Shown: positions 22,800-35,600 of the stretch, piece after piece
How positions within the stretch are numbered: the first letter of the stretch is position 1
Layout of the letters: every line of letters starts with the position of its first letter
Origin: Sabethes cyaneus
Taxonomy: Eukaryota; Arthropoda; Insecta; Diptera; Culicidae
DNA: 64,000 bases
Assembly (NCBI RefSeq): GCF_943734655.1
Contig: NC_071354.1
Location: 55,159,544 to 55,223,543 of the forward strand
Direction: 5' to 3'
Notes under the pieces: generated by a model
Databases searched by the model: none
What the model saw: the letters and a program-made list of their open reading frames with translations, nothing else
What the model was told of the DNA's origin: nothing
Made by a program: the position numbers and the translations under genes

Positions 22800-23880
22800 A
22801 AGTTCAACCTCCATTTTCAACCTTTCTTAAAAAGTATAAGGGTCCATGCCTAGTGGCACGGGCCTAGGCTTGAAGTAGGACTACGAATGTAGAGCAATTC
22901 GTCTCCCAATGCCAAATCCGGTGATTTTTGTACGAATTTCATATAATAGACTCCCTAGTTGCGCAGTAACGGAAGGTTTACTTGTGCTGTTGTATTTTGT
23001 ACAACACCTGTGAACCGTTAACTTTATCTCGGTATATCTCGGGAATCTAGCAATAAATAAAATTACTGTTTTCAGTAAGGTTGATCCACAGACAAATGGT
23101 GGAAATACAACCTTTAAAATTTCCAATTTGCCACCGATGTGTCTCGAAAACTTGCTGTCCGGTGCGTCGCAAGCTAGCTGCTGCTGGCAGATGTTTCGCC
23201 GACGAAAGCCGGTGACCGAAGAAGGTAAGGAAAGGAAGTTTAACCCATAGCTCATCTCGTATATATTTCTGTCATCCGTGCTAGGGAAGCACTGACGCGG
23301 GAAGGCAAAAAAATGCAAATAATGAAATATTAAATATTCGACTCATATTTTCTCAATTATTAAACGTCTGTTTAACATGTAATCTACTGTGTTGTAATGG
23401 ATTTTTTGAAAAATTTCCAATCGATTGATGCCAATATCTCTAGAATCTGTTGACGGATGACTGAGTTATAAGCGTGCAAACCATAACCACTTTTCGTTAC
23501 ATGTTCCCTTTTCGTTTTTCTAAAGTGCACCCCAATATAGAAATCAAAGAAGTAGTCCTACTTCAAAATGGCTACAGTTTCCTTGACAACAAAATAATGG
23601 CGACTCTGGGTTTCGGATCTCAACAACGCGAGGACTATCCAAGAGTTGAACCAGAGCAATCTGGCTGCACCAATTAGAAATGCCAATATCTTGTGGATTT
23701 TTGGCGGAGTCTTCTCCAGAGCTTAGACAAAAACGTTAGCATAAAAAAAAGCAAATCGTCTACTTTATTTAAAGACTGAACGGCCAATTCCTCAATCTAT
23801 TGTTATCACGGATTACAGTTTAAAAATCTCCTAATTAATGATTTTGTTTTGGAGCCACACACTTTTGGTTGTGATTGAGT
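22800..23880. other. Intergenic; nothing recognised
   Basis: A 145-codon antisense frame at 22881-23318 has no recognisable domain and no coding-like bias. Confidence 0.35.
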
Positions 23881-23884
23881 TGAT

Positions 23885-24715
23885 TTTCTTCTATCATTCG
23901 AAGCTAACGGCAGCTGAAGCGCATCAAGAGCTCCAAAAATTAATGGTGATGCCGCATTAAATGACATTAGGTCGCATCAAAGACCGCGATTTCCGAGATG
24001 TGGACGACCGTCCACTTAAAGTAAGGTACAAAAACCTTCGAGGACGCTGAATTGAATTTACCAAACTATTGTCAAGCGATTATTCGCGTTGGGAATGTAC
24101 CAAAAACAAGAAACTTGGATTCCTTATGACTTGTAGCCAAGTGACGAGAGCACAGAAATGTCAGATCTATGGAAATCTCTGGAGGTCTACTGTTTTTACG
24201 AAAATACGAATCCGTAGATAAAATACACAAAGTACAAACTCTACGAAATTCCTCGATTTTTTTCAAATTACAACGGAATTTTCATAGATCTAAAAGATTT
24301 GGAAAATCTAGTATCTCTGGTAGAGCGTTTCTTTTTTCTGTGAAAAGTGGAATCATCAGAACAATTCAACGAAAAAAAAGTCATAGGAACAGCCCAATCA
24401 TATCCTCGTCTTAACCAACGTTCGTCTCAATTCACGTTGCAAAGATTATTCTGTGTATTTGGTGGGAACAGGTCGATGTTATTTGTTATGAGTTATTGAA
24501 ACCGAACACCACCAACACCATCAGAATCGAAATGATCCGGTTGAGCCAAGCATAGTACGAAAAATGGTCACAATACGAGCAAAAGCAGAAAAAGTAATTC
24601 TACATCATGACAACGCTCCACCACACGTTCAAAACGCGTAAAAACTCACTTGAAGACACCCAAATGGGATTTGCCCCCATTCCACCTGCCATTCATACAT
24701 TTTTTCTCAACAAAG
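23885..24715 (+). pseudogene. Heavily decayed mariner transposase
   Basis: Pieces in shifting frames follow the mariner order: FYHSKLTAAEAHQELQKL (N-terminal HTH), GRIKDRDFRDVDDRP, MYQKQETWIPYDL, RLFCVFGGNRSMLF, VILHHDNAPPHV (second catalytic Asp region) and RVKTHLKTPKWDLPP. The last Asp block is lost. Stops in every frame show long inactivity. It lies just beyond the 3' end of the cyclase gene. Confidence 0.7.
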
Positions 24716-25243
24716 TTGCATTTTCATAAGAAACGTATTAAGAACTTAGAGACCGAACTTAGTTGCTTACTTTACATGTAGTAATATGAAGATTGTTGGC
24801 GACTATCCCTTGAGGATTCTAGATTGTATACAAAACAATGACAGTCAAACTACAATTTTGTCAGTGTCAGTGACACCACTGCGATCAACAATCTATTATG
24901 CCGAGCACACTATTTCCCGGTACTTTAAAAACCTTTGAAAAAATATATCTTATTGAAAATGTTTATGAATCTGAATGATTCGTCAGTCAGGTAAAAACTG
25001 CAATGCTGCTAGAAACGAAACGAATATAACCCACTGTACTACCAGCGATCAGCGCCCGCTCGTCAAGTATACACTATTTAAAACCGCGTCACTATGATAC
25101 AACACTTATAGACATACACACATACTAAAGGCACAGAAAACCTCCTAACTAACATGGAGACCGTGCCGCTCGAACCACAGTACCGCACCACACATCTCAC
25201 ACATCTCAGCTATCTACATCTAACCAGTCACCCGAGCTCCGCA
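24716..25243 (-). other. 3' flank and probable 3'UTR of the guanylyl cyclase gene
   Basis: It follows the stop codon on the minus strand. No canonical AATAAA (TTTATT on the plus strand) was found in the first 500 bases, so the poly(A) site is undefined. Confidence 0.35.
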
Positions 25244-26635
25244 TCAAACCATACTCTCCTTTTCCGGTGTTGACTGTAGCTCCCCGAAACCCGTAACACC
25301 GGCCACACCGACCGGCAGCACGCCCACCTTGCGCAAACTGGAGTCACTCGCCTTGAATCCGTTCCCGTGGATGATACCGACCAGCCAGGATTTGATCGAG
25401 CTTCGCGTCAACGACTTCTTGCTGCAGTTGTCGTCGTCCGGTGCGCCGACGTTCTCCAGCGAGTACCAGCGCTTGTGCGTGCTCAGACTGTCCTCCTGGC
25501 CGGGAGTGACCAGCGAGGTTTGGCGCATCAGCAACGGGCAGTGCGATTCTTCGTTATTGCCGATCGACCCGTTGCAGTTGTTGTTCAGATACTTGTACAC
25601 ATCTACCGGACCACTGTCTTCGGGCACCGTCGAAATGATCAATTTTCCCGCTTGGTCACCGTATATATCTTCGCTGCTGATGGTCGACACACCGGCTTCC
25701 AGTGAATGTGAACTCTTCGGCACCATGCGAGGCTTCTTATCCAATTTAATACTTTCCAACCGCTTGCGCACGTCACTCGGGAACGGATCCAGCGAGCGGC
25801 TCTCCCGCAGGAACGAACCACCAGTACTGCAGATCTTACCGTAATCGTCCGTTGATGTAATCGAACGGAACTTATTTCTAATCTTCTTACTGCTACTGTT
25901 AAAGATGACTTTTTTTACTAGACTATCACTAGATTCGGTTTTATCTATTGCATTTCGCTGTTCTAAAGTACTTTGGGAGTCGTCATTGATGTACCGAGCA
26001 ATTTGCTCTACCTTCCGTTGAGTGATACGAGGTGAGTCCCGCATTGAAGGTCCGAACATCGAACCCTGCAGGCTGTAATTGCTTTCGAGATCTTTGTGTG
26101 CACTGGACTGACGCCGGCTGCCAACGATGAAGTTAGCAAACCCGGTAATGCTGGGCTGCCGAGAATCGTACGTTAGCTTGGGCGACCGTCTTGGCCTGCA
26201 AAACAGCGGCGGCGGAAGATCCCGCACATCGACCGGTTTCTTCTGGATAGCGCTGTCGGTGGCCGCCTCTAACCAGTAGGTCATCACCTCACCCTTCCCT
26301 TTCATTGAGATCATTCCCCGCTCGACCGTTACGTAACCCCCGAGACGATCCAGTGCCTCCTTGCACTGTGGCGAGATATGTATCTTCAGTGCTTCGCCGT
26401 TGGATTCCATCCGAGAGGCCGTATTCACCGTATCACCGAATAGACAGTACCGAGGCATAGTAAGTCCCACCACACCGGCTACCACTGGCCCCGTGTGAAT
26501 GCCGATTCGTAGCTTAAGCGTTTCGTTTGGCCGATGCGAGATTCGATGAGTTCTGACGGCCTGCAGCAATTCCAGGGCCATCGAAGCTATTTCTCCAACG
26601 TGTCGATTATCGTTGGGAATGGGTAGGCCGGATAC
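25244..26635 (-). CDS. Gyc76C: Gyc76C coding exon 13: end of the cyclase domain and long cytoplasmic tail
   Basis: It begins VSGLPIPNDNRHVGEIASMA and includes LRIGIHTGPVVAGVVG and PRYCLFGDTVNTASRMES (Cys1116 for guanine, Asn1123/Arg1127 for catalysis), then KGKGEVMTYWLE. A Ser-rich tail of about 330 residues follows, ending TPEKESMV and stop. Such a long tail is unusual for receptor cyclases but typical of Gyc76C. S-M-V fits a class I PDZ ligand; the fly protein is reported to bind the GIPC-type PDZ protein Kermit. The start is set by the acceptor gttcgtcag. Confidence 0.95.
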   Translation of the reverse strand, partial: VSGLPIPNDNRHVGEIASMALELLQAVRTHRISHRPNETLKLRIGIHTGPVVAGVVGLTMPRYCLFGDTVNTASRMESNGEALKIHISPQCKEALDRLGGYVTVERGMISMKGKGEVMTYWLEAATDSAIQKKPVDVRDLPPPLFCRPRRSPKLTYDSRQPSITGFANFIVGSRRQSSAHKDLESNYSLQGSMFGPSMRDSPRITQRKVEQIARYINDDSQSTLEQRNAIDKTESSDSLVKKVIFNSSSKKIRNKFRSITSTDDYGKICSTGGSFLRESRSLDPFPSDVRKRLESIKLDKKPRMVPKSSHSLEAGVSTISSEDIYGDQAGKLIISTVPEDSGPVDVYKYLNNNCNGSIGNNEESHCPLLMRQTSLVTPGQEDSLSTHKRWYSLENVGAPDDDNCSKKSLTRSSIKSWLVGIIHGNGFKASDSSLRKVGVLPVGVAGVTGFGELQSTPEKESMV

Positions 26636-29600
26636 CTGACGAACAAAACCAAATGATTCCTTAAAACAAATAACAAAATATAAATTGAAAGCTACATACC
26701 ACCATGTACGCATCCCCAATCGTCTCAACTTTGTACACATCGTACCCTTTAATTATTCGATCGAACACCGTGTACAAGTCGTTGAGGAAATTAACCACCT
26801 GCAGCGGAGTGCTTTCAGCGGACATCGCTGTAAAACCAACGATGTCGCTAAAATAAATAGTCACCGAATCGTACGACACCGGCTCAACACCCAAACCCAT
26901 TGTCAGCTTTTCCGCCACCGGCTGAGGCAACATTCGATGCAGAAGATCCTCGGTTTTGCGCTTTTCCTCACACAAAAGCCGCGTGCGGTCCTGCACGATT
27001 TCCTCGAGATTGTTGGCGTACTTTTCCATCATCTCCATCATCTGATCCATGATGTTTTTGGATTTGCCTCCTCGCATACGTTTCAATCTATTTCTGTGTA
27101 ATCATAAAAAACAACAGTTAAAATTAGCTATTCTCACTTGATACTTTATCACATCATACCTAATGGTTGGGAAATCCGGTCTCAGCTCCGGATTCTCGTC
27201 CCAGCAGTCCCTAACGCAATTGATCACATAGTCCGGCACGGTTTCGTTCTCGATGACGCTCTCGATGTCCGGCCGAAATGGCTCCTGTCCCGGCTCCGGG
27301 CACGATTTGACTAACTCCACGATCCGGATGGGCTCCAGGTCGCTGTAGCCGAAAGGGCCATGCCGTCCGATAATCTCGAACAGAACGATAGCGAACGCAT
27401 ACACGTCCCCCTTCTGGCTGCCATAAATGTGAGGCTGTCGCAGCAGTTCCGGCGATTTCCAGAATAAATCTACATCGGGATAATAGGGGAAGCAACGTAA
27501 TTAAAACCTTTGCCTATGCGAGAAAAAAATCGATCGGAATAATTACTTCTATAGTGCTGGTGCTCTCCTATTGACTCGTTCTCGGCACAGTGCCGCAAAT
27601 CGTGCAAACCGAAGTCGGTGACTTGCAGCATCCAGCGGGATGTGACAACACAGTTGGACGACTTTAGATTGCCGTGATAGTTTAAAGCTGAACTATGTAT
27701 GTATATCATTGCCTGCGGATGGGAGAAAGTCGTTGATTTAATTCGTGCCTTAGCGATAAGGATTCAGTAATGCATAATGGACTATTTCATATGTTCGATT
27801 ACTCTTCGGCGACAGTGCCGGTGATAAATTAGGAGACGAAAATATGCCTAGATATTTAATTTTAATTTTTTGAAAAGTTTTGTTTCAAACATTTATAACT
27901 CATTTTGCCAATTCTAATTACACTAATTTTTTGGCTGATTTGATCGAAAAACTGCTCAAGAAAATCTTGCAGAAAACTCAAAGTTACTGAAAAAATTTGT
28001 AACGTAAATATTAGTATGGTATGTTGCTGTTTCGTCGTAATTGCCTATTCCCGTCCTATCCAACACAAATTATTAACAATATCAGCGTTTATTATGACAC
28101 ACAATGCAAAATTAGTTATTTTCTAATATTTCAGTTTGTCGACTATCATACGCGGTCAATCAAAGTGAGCTGAGATCTATTTAAATGCCTTTTTTCGTTA
28201 AAGAATTTTTAGCAGCCAAATTTCCTACGTTTTTTCGTGCGATGAAGAAGAAAATGTCGTCATTCATAAAATGAAAATAACTCACGCAACGCATTGTCGA
28301 TATTCTGCAGCCGGGAAAACTTGCATGACCAGCAGAAATTTTTGCAGAATAACATTTGTCATGCCATCCTACACAAATACATGCACGCTAATTTCGTAAA
28401 CAACGATGTTTCAATTCTTAGTTCAGACGATGAAAAATTTTGATGGACGTATTTTAAAACGGTACGACGAATTTAAGAAATAAAGTCAGTTGCGTAATTT
28501 CAATAAAATGCTTTAATAATCGCTTTTTAGTGAATTCAAAGTGCACGTCTTTGAGTCAAATCAGCACAAGAACTTTTGGTGTATTCATTAAATTCATCCA
28601 AGAAATGATGACAATCAGAGTGGCCTTACTTACTACGACGGGAATTAGAAATAAACCCTAACTATGGCCGTTTACGGGCAATTAATGAATCGATACAAAA
28701 ATGAAACAACGTCAAGTATGACTTAAGACATGATGACACAAACAAATGGTCTTAGTTTGATTGCATTTATTGATTCTTTTCCGGGATGCCTTTCGGATTC
28801 TCGCTCTTATTTATTCATGTGCCATGAGCTGCGACGAGTTTTTGCGAATGTGTATTTAGCTAACAGCCAAGGTCATCGCACTCGCATGTAAGACGAAGTA
28901 AAAATGAACAAATAATGCAAAATCTACATTCCAGTGTGCCGCTAGCATCACGCTAGCTGGCTACTCACGAGTTGTTTGCCTCGTGAGGAGGCTATGCAGA
29001 AAGACACTACGAGGCTGTGCGTTCGAGAGTGTGTAGGTAGCATAATGTCTGTACACAGCAACAGCGAATGTTTGTTGTACACTTGCGTCAGTAGCGTAAG
29101 CGTTGAATGTTAAGCTTCTCATGTTCGCTCACGTGAGAGTAGGCATCGTTTGCTTCTCACTCGATATGCAATATTGTCACTAATTAGTGAAAATAAACGA
29201 AAAGTTTCAAAGTCAAACATTCCCATACATTTTCTTCGTGATCACCTGGTTTCACAGGCAGGTACAACAGTTAAATACACCGTCTGTTTACTCTGATTTC
29301 AATTACTTTCTTTTTAGACAGACATCAATGTGCTTCAAATTGTGTGTACTGTGTGTACTTCTCAAAACGCTAGAAAAAGTAACAAAGTGCCTTCGTCCCA
29401 AAAGGATTTATTTCGATCGCGATTAAACCTAAATCAATTCGATGTCTGTGTTAGTGAAGTACACCAGAAAAAATTAGGTCGAATTTTTTATGCATCAAGG
29501 CTTGTTCAAACAGTGTTGTTGAACAGCGCTATAGTTGGCACGCACGATATCCTGAGGCATTTTATCCAAATCATCTCGAAACGTTGCTTGAAAGTATCCA

Positions 29601-32600
29601 CAGTCAATACTTTGGTGCTCCCTAGTTTGCCTAGCATGTAACCCCATGCATAGAAGCCAAGAGGAATGAAATCAGGCGAAGAAATAAAATCCGGAAAATT
29701 GTCTCCACACCAAGCCTGTTATAGCTTTCGCCTAGTGAGACGGTGCACAATCTTGCTGGAAGCAGTGTGGTGCATTCTTGTAGATATTTTTGACGATGGA
29801 AAGCAAATAGTTCTTCAAAAGATTATCGATGTAATATTTAGCGAAGATTTTAATACCAGGTTCAACGAATAGCAACGGAAGCTTCCAATTTGTGGAGAAA
29901 CATCCTCATACCATCACTTACACACTTCAACAGCCAGTTTGTCCCGAAGAGTATCAGAAAGATGTGCAATCTTTCGTCTCTTGCAAGCTTCTCTGTTTCA
30001 GTCAAACCGTACACCCGCTGTTTTTTTGTAATTTTTATCACCTTAACAGGTGGATATATGATCACCGTAATAATTCAAAAACATGGTCCATTGATGGGGA
30101 CCACTAATTGCTCCAACTGCAGCTCACCGGAAATTGACTGGACTGATGCCTCTTGGCCTTCGGCGCGAGTCTGCTATCACGAAGTTCGTGAACAAAAGGC
30201 TGTCCCGTGAAGAGTGGTATAACCGGATAGCTTCTCCAGTGTTTCTCAGAGGCCATAAATTCTCAGCCATGCAAAATACTATATCGAAGCTACACCATTT
30301 TCAACCCCTGCAGTACAAAGTGCCTAGTTTACCTTGCTTCATGTTCACACCAGAGGTTCGAAGGAAATCAATTTCCATCGATCTCTCCGGCTATAATCTG
30401 CAACAACGACCTGATGGGTTATCAGCGGTTGATTCAGTGGAAGAAACCATTCGGAAAAAGTACAGCGATAGGATGGTTTTGGCAACGGACGGTTCCAAAG
30501 ATTCTTCTGGTACAGGATATGCAGTAGTCAACGATTTCGGAGCTGAGATAGAAAAAACTAAATTGGGTACAACGCCATCTATATACCTAGCGGGGCTTTT
30601 GGCAATTCGCAAAGCGGTTTACATCATTTCTCAACTTCCTTCAGGAAAATTTCTCGTTATGTCGGATAGTCTCAGTTGCCTTAAAAGTCTACAGTCGTTC
30701 AAAATTAATCCATCTAATCCTATTGCGTGGTACGAAATTAAAGGTAAAATCAAAGAAATTGAATCTAGAGGGCTAGATGCGACACTAATGTGGGTTCCTG
30801 CTCACAAAGGTATCTCAATCAGTGGGCTGATAGAGAAGCCAAATTGGCGTGCACAGAAGGAACATGTGAGGAATACAACCTTTGTTATCTCGATATTGTT
30901 TTTCCAACCAAGATTTCTGTTACACAAAAATGGCAACAAGATTGGAACAACGGCATCACGGGGAGATTTTGCCATAGCCTTCAACCTTCGGTCTCTACTG
31001 AGCCTTGGTTCGCAGGAATGGTACTGAACAGAAGACAGATTGTTATTTTGTCCAAACTTATAAGTAATCACTCTCGACTTCCAACGCACCTGAGACGAAA
31101 TCGAATAATAGAGGATGATCTATGCGAATGTGGAAGAGGCCCAGCTGATCCCGACCACCTGTTATTTACGTGTTCAAAATATGAAACCCAGAGGGAAAAT
31201 ATTTGGCGAGCGTTAATGGAAAGAAGGATCCCACCGGATCTGCATCGAATCCTGAAGGGAAAAGATACATACCTATTAACAGCGATTACAAGTTTCTTTA
31301 TGAATGTAGAATGTAGAATGTAGAATGTAATATAGATTTGTAGAATGTAGAAATAGTTTTATATCCGATACCAGTTGGCACAGCTATGTTTAAAGTAAAG
31401 CCATTGTTTTTAGTAAATAAAAAAAACATGGTCCATACTTTTTTAATTAAATTCTCTACCCGGCTAAAACAACGGTTTTGCATGGTGTCCTTGTCGTTTT
31501 GTTCGCCGACGACAGTTTTGCAGAGAAACGTAAAAGTTGAATTTAATTTAATAACTAAAAAACAGCAATGGTAACATCAAAACGAATAAATTTTACAGAC
31601 GAAAGTCTCAAAATTGACTTCAAAAATGCTTTAAATTTGCAAAATTAGCTGCTGAAAAATGGTTAAAATGGATGAAATTGAATACGACTGGAGTTCAATA
31701 CCACATTTTTTATGTGGGGCCATATTGCCATATTCTATTCTATTATTTTTTTGTCCCGCAAACAAAAATTCATCAAAGTAAAATGTGACTAGCAGAAAGA
31801 GAGAATTATCAGTCGGTCTTCATGTCACAGGAAGCACTTGAATTGATTTTGCTAAATATTGAGATTGACTAATAAAATATGTTTATTTTGTTCAAACTAG
31901 TTTTCAAATATGGCAAACTTACGATGGCGTGTTTATTTTATACCTACATGGACGATTAAATTTAATGCGCATATGCTGCGGCAACTGCTGAAAATTTATT
32001 TTTTATTCTACCGGATATTTTATTATGCTCGCTATAAACCAACTCGATTAGGATTATTTCACAGTAAAACTTTGACTTTTCTGCTCACGGATATATATTT
32101 CCGAGTTAGCAAAGCTGGTTGACTGATTTAGCTTTTTATCAGAACAAGATTGATGATTTATAGCTTTGTAGAACAACACGAAAAGCTGCATGAAATTATG
32201 GTAACAACTGTCAAGCAGCGAAAAGTAAATCGGTTTTATTACTGCTTTCAGCGGAGCTTGATAAGGCTACTTGAGCTTATAACCAGATTCTTAAAGAGGT
32301 TATAAAAACCTTTTGAAGAATGGGCTACTTGGTCGGAAGGCAGATTTATAGCGGTTATCAGAAAGTTCTGGTGGAGCTCACAGTTTTATTAGCAATATTG
32401 GTCATAAAAACTACTATAGGGCAGTAATAAAATTCAAATTTCTGTATGGGATGTTTGAGACACAACTAGAAATACTCCTAGGAGAAGGTAACTGCTGATT
32501 TGGAACTGATTTCAATTGTTTCCATAAAGGGAATTTGACTTCCTCTTCATTTTATCCACAGTTTTCGACCCGGTTTTATATTACCCATCAATAGGACGAT

Positions 32601-35600
32601 GTCCAATGCGTTGAGTTACAAATCTCCCTGCTGATGGGCAAATGCGGTCAGTAAAAAGGTTGCTTTCGTACTAAGAACGATTTGGCTAGTCTTGCAAAAA
32701 TAAATCTGTCGGTTCCTACGTTTGTCCAACCAAAAATAAAGGTGTTTCAGTATCACCATTCAATTGCTAATTTTCTATATGAATGCACTGTCATCATGAC
32801 TTAACCCATTATGACCCAGCGTATGATATATCATACCTCGTCTTCAAAACCTGTTTACTGCTGAATTTCAATAGTTAGCATTGTTAATATATCACTACAA
32901 GAGAGATAAGACATCAATCTGATGTGTGTGTGATATAATTTGTCAGTTTTTGTCATTTCATCTGTATTCTCAACAGTGCAAAGTTGTGACAAATGGCGGA
33001 AAAAAAGTTGAAAAAATGGCGAAAAAATTTTTGTCTCCAAAACGCATGAAAAAGTCTACATTTAGTGACGAAACATTACCTGACATGTAAATTAGTATTT
33101 TTATGTAAAGTCTATCACAAAATTCGATAAGAAATCTGTAAAAAACTTTGTAATTTGTTTGTTTCAAACTGAGCCTATAAAATATTTATGCGATATTTTG
33201 GCCTTGAAAGCATTCCAAATGACGATTTTGCGTTTCCCGACATATTCGAGCCATAATATAATAGATTACAGATTACAGATTCCAAATTTAGGTATATCCG
33301 GGTTATAATGGGTTAAGTCTTACTTGACGTAGTTTCATTTTCGTTTTTGTGGCTCGTTCGGTGTGCACGCATCATGTTTGAGTTACGGTCGTTGATGATA
33401 AATAAACTCCGAAATGGTGTTACATGCGGCACTATTTTTCATGACCTCAAACATTTCGGCATAAAAAGAGAATTTGCATACTATACAGTAAAAAGATTTA
33501 TCGAAATGGGATCCGTTGAAACCCGTAAAAACCGGAAGAAAACGAAGCGGTTTCGCAACACTGACTACCCGAACGAACCAAAAAGATTCTTGGATTCCTT
33601 CCGAGCAGTGAAATTCTGCATAAGATTCTTACAGAATGCCTTGCTTATTGAACCAGGAAATAAGTATGAGAATCCAACAGGCGAATACCAAGGATTGCTA
33701 TAGCTCGGTAAAGAAATCCCCTTCACTATAAAGTAGAAATCCTCGGGATTCCGAAAGCAGAAATTCTGTATAAGTTAGTAAGAGTTATAATAGAAATAAC
33801 ATTATTGCTACATCTGTTATGAATCGATGAGGTATTGGTATGAGGTAATCTTTCATATTTTCGTGACGGTCACAAGAATCTAAACTATGAAATGATACCC
33901 TACGGTAAAACGTAAAAAGCAACTAAAATAAAGTATTACAATTAAAAGTTAAAGGTCGCCGACTGCTTCAAATCTATTGGAAATTGTAGCATTTACCATA
34001 AACGTGACCAGTCAATTGTAACCGCCACGCATAAAATATTTACATGGATTCTACAGCAAGCCATTCGATGGAATCTTCGTACCTTGATTACTCTTCAAAT
34101 GGCAAAAAATTGAAATAGAACCAAAACGGCATATTCAATTTGCCTTTAAAAAGTAATTACTGATCCTGTTTATATCACCTCTGGTGTTCCTCAGAATTCC
34201 CACTTAGGACCTAAACTGAAACTAGTAGGACTGTAAACTAGATTACTGTCTGAGGAGTTTTTACGTGGGAGCACGTGGGAGAACCGCGTGAGTATATATT
34301 TCTGCCCACATAGTAGAGATTCACAGTTGGATCGGTAATTCTACTTAACCGTTCTCGAAGGGCCAATAAGCCAAACATAAACAATCCAAGTGAGATTTAT
34401 TTTCTCCGGACAAGCAAAAGAAAACTAATTCTTACTTTGTTTGTTTACACTTGGTTGATATCAACCTATGAAGAAGAACCAATATTGGTCCTTCTTCATA
34501 TGTTAGTCGAGCGTTTAAAATCTACTGAAATTGATAAGCCGATTCAAGAATTTCAGTATAAAAATGATGAAGGCACCGGATTGCAACTAATTGTGATATG
34601 TACGACGTTCCTGAACGATCAAACTTCATGTTCGATATCGCTGAGGTTGCATTGCACGCGGTAGATAGTTCTATTACCAACCAACGGTAGCAATCATCTG
34701 CTTAGGTTATTAAAATCCTAATTTTTAAGAGTTTAATTTTTTATTTACATGTCTTTAACTTCATTCAAACACCAGAGTCAAAATTTCTCATACCTATGCT
34801 ATGTTGCTAAAACTGGTGTTTTTTTTAGATATTTTAAAAACAAATTGCGAATAAAAAAATATTATAGAGAGCGGCAGTTGGGTTGCAGTTGTAGTTTAAT
34901 AATTAATGAATTGATTGTTCCGTCCCTCCCGAATCGATTGCCATCGATAGCACCTCCCATCATGAAATCATCTCCGCATGGAGTAACAAATAAACAACAA
35001 TTGCACCTACACTAGACCGAGTGATTCCCACGGGGCTTACCTTAATTAAATCATGCACCAACGATGCAATAAATAAATCATCTAGTTTGATATCCTCGTT
35101 TTCGATTATATCATACAGGCTACCCTTGGCACAGTAATCAGTGACTAGTAAGATCCGCATCGGTTCCACACAGGCCCCGATGAAGCTGTTGATGTTGTCG
35201 TGCCGCAGATCCCGCAGCAGTCGCATCTCCTTCATAATCTCCCGCGAGATATCTTTGCGGCGGGAAAACTTCAGTTCCTTAATGCGCACCACCACACCCC
35301 GGAAGCGGGCGGTCGGTGTGAAAACCTGATTGGAGCAGCGAGACCCGAATGATTGGGCGCTGGCCAGGCTGAGCTGTAATGGGAAAGAGAGAGAGAAGCA
35401 AAACCGAAGGATAATAGCGATTATTTAAATGAAATTGATGAAAAGGCATTCATCGCTTGCTCAGCGCTTGTGGATTGAAACTATTATCTTGAATTCCCGA
35501 TCGGGTTAATGGATATTCGACATTCTACAAGTTTCAATCAATACACCCACAACAGGGATTGTTTCGCGTTCATTAAAATTTCTGTCGCCATAGCTATTTC

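Noticed and set aside
24716..25243. A defined poly(A) signal for Gyc76C
   Set aside because: No AATAAA was found on the minus strand in the first 500 bases, and weaker variants are too common to choose from.
25329..25844. 171-codon plus-strand frame opposite the last Gyc76C exon
   Set aside because: Shadow of the minus-strand coding exon; no family features.
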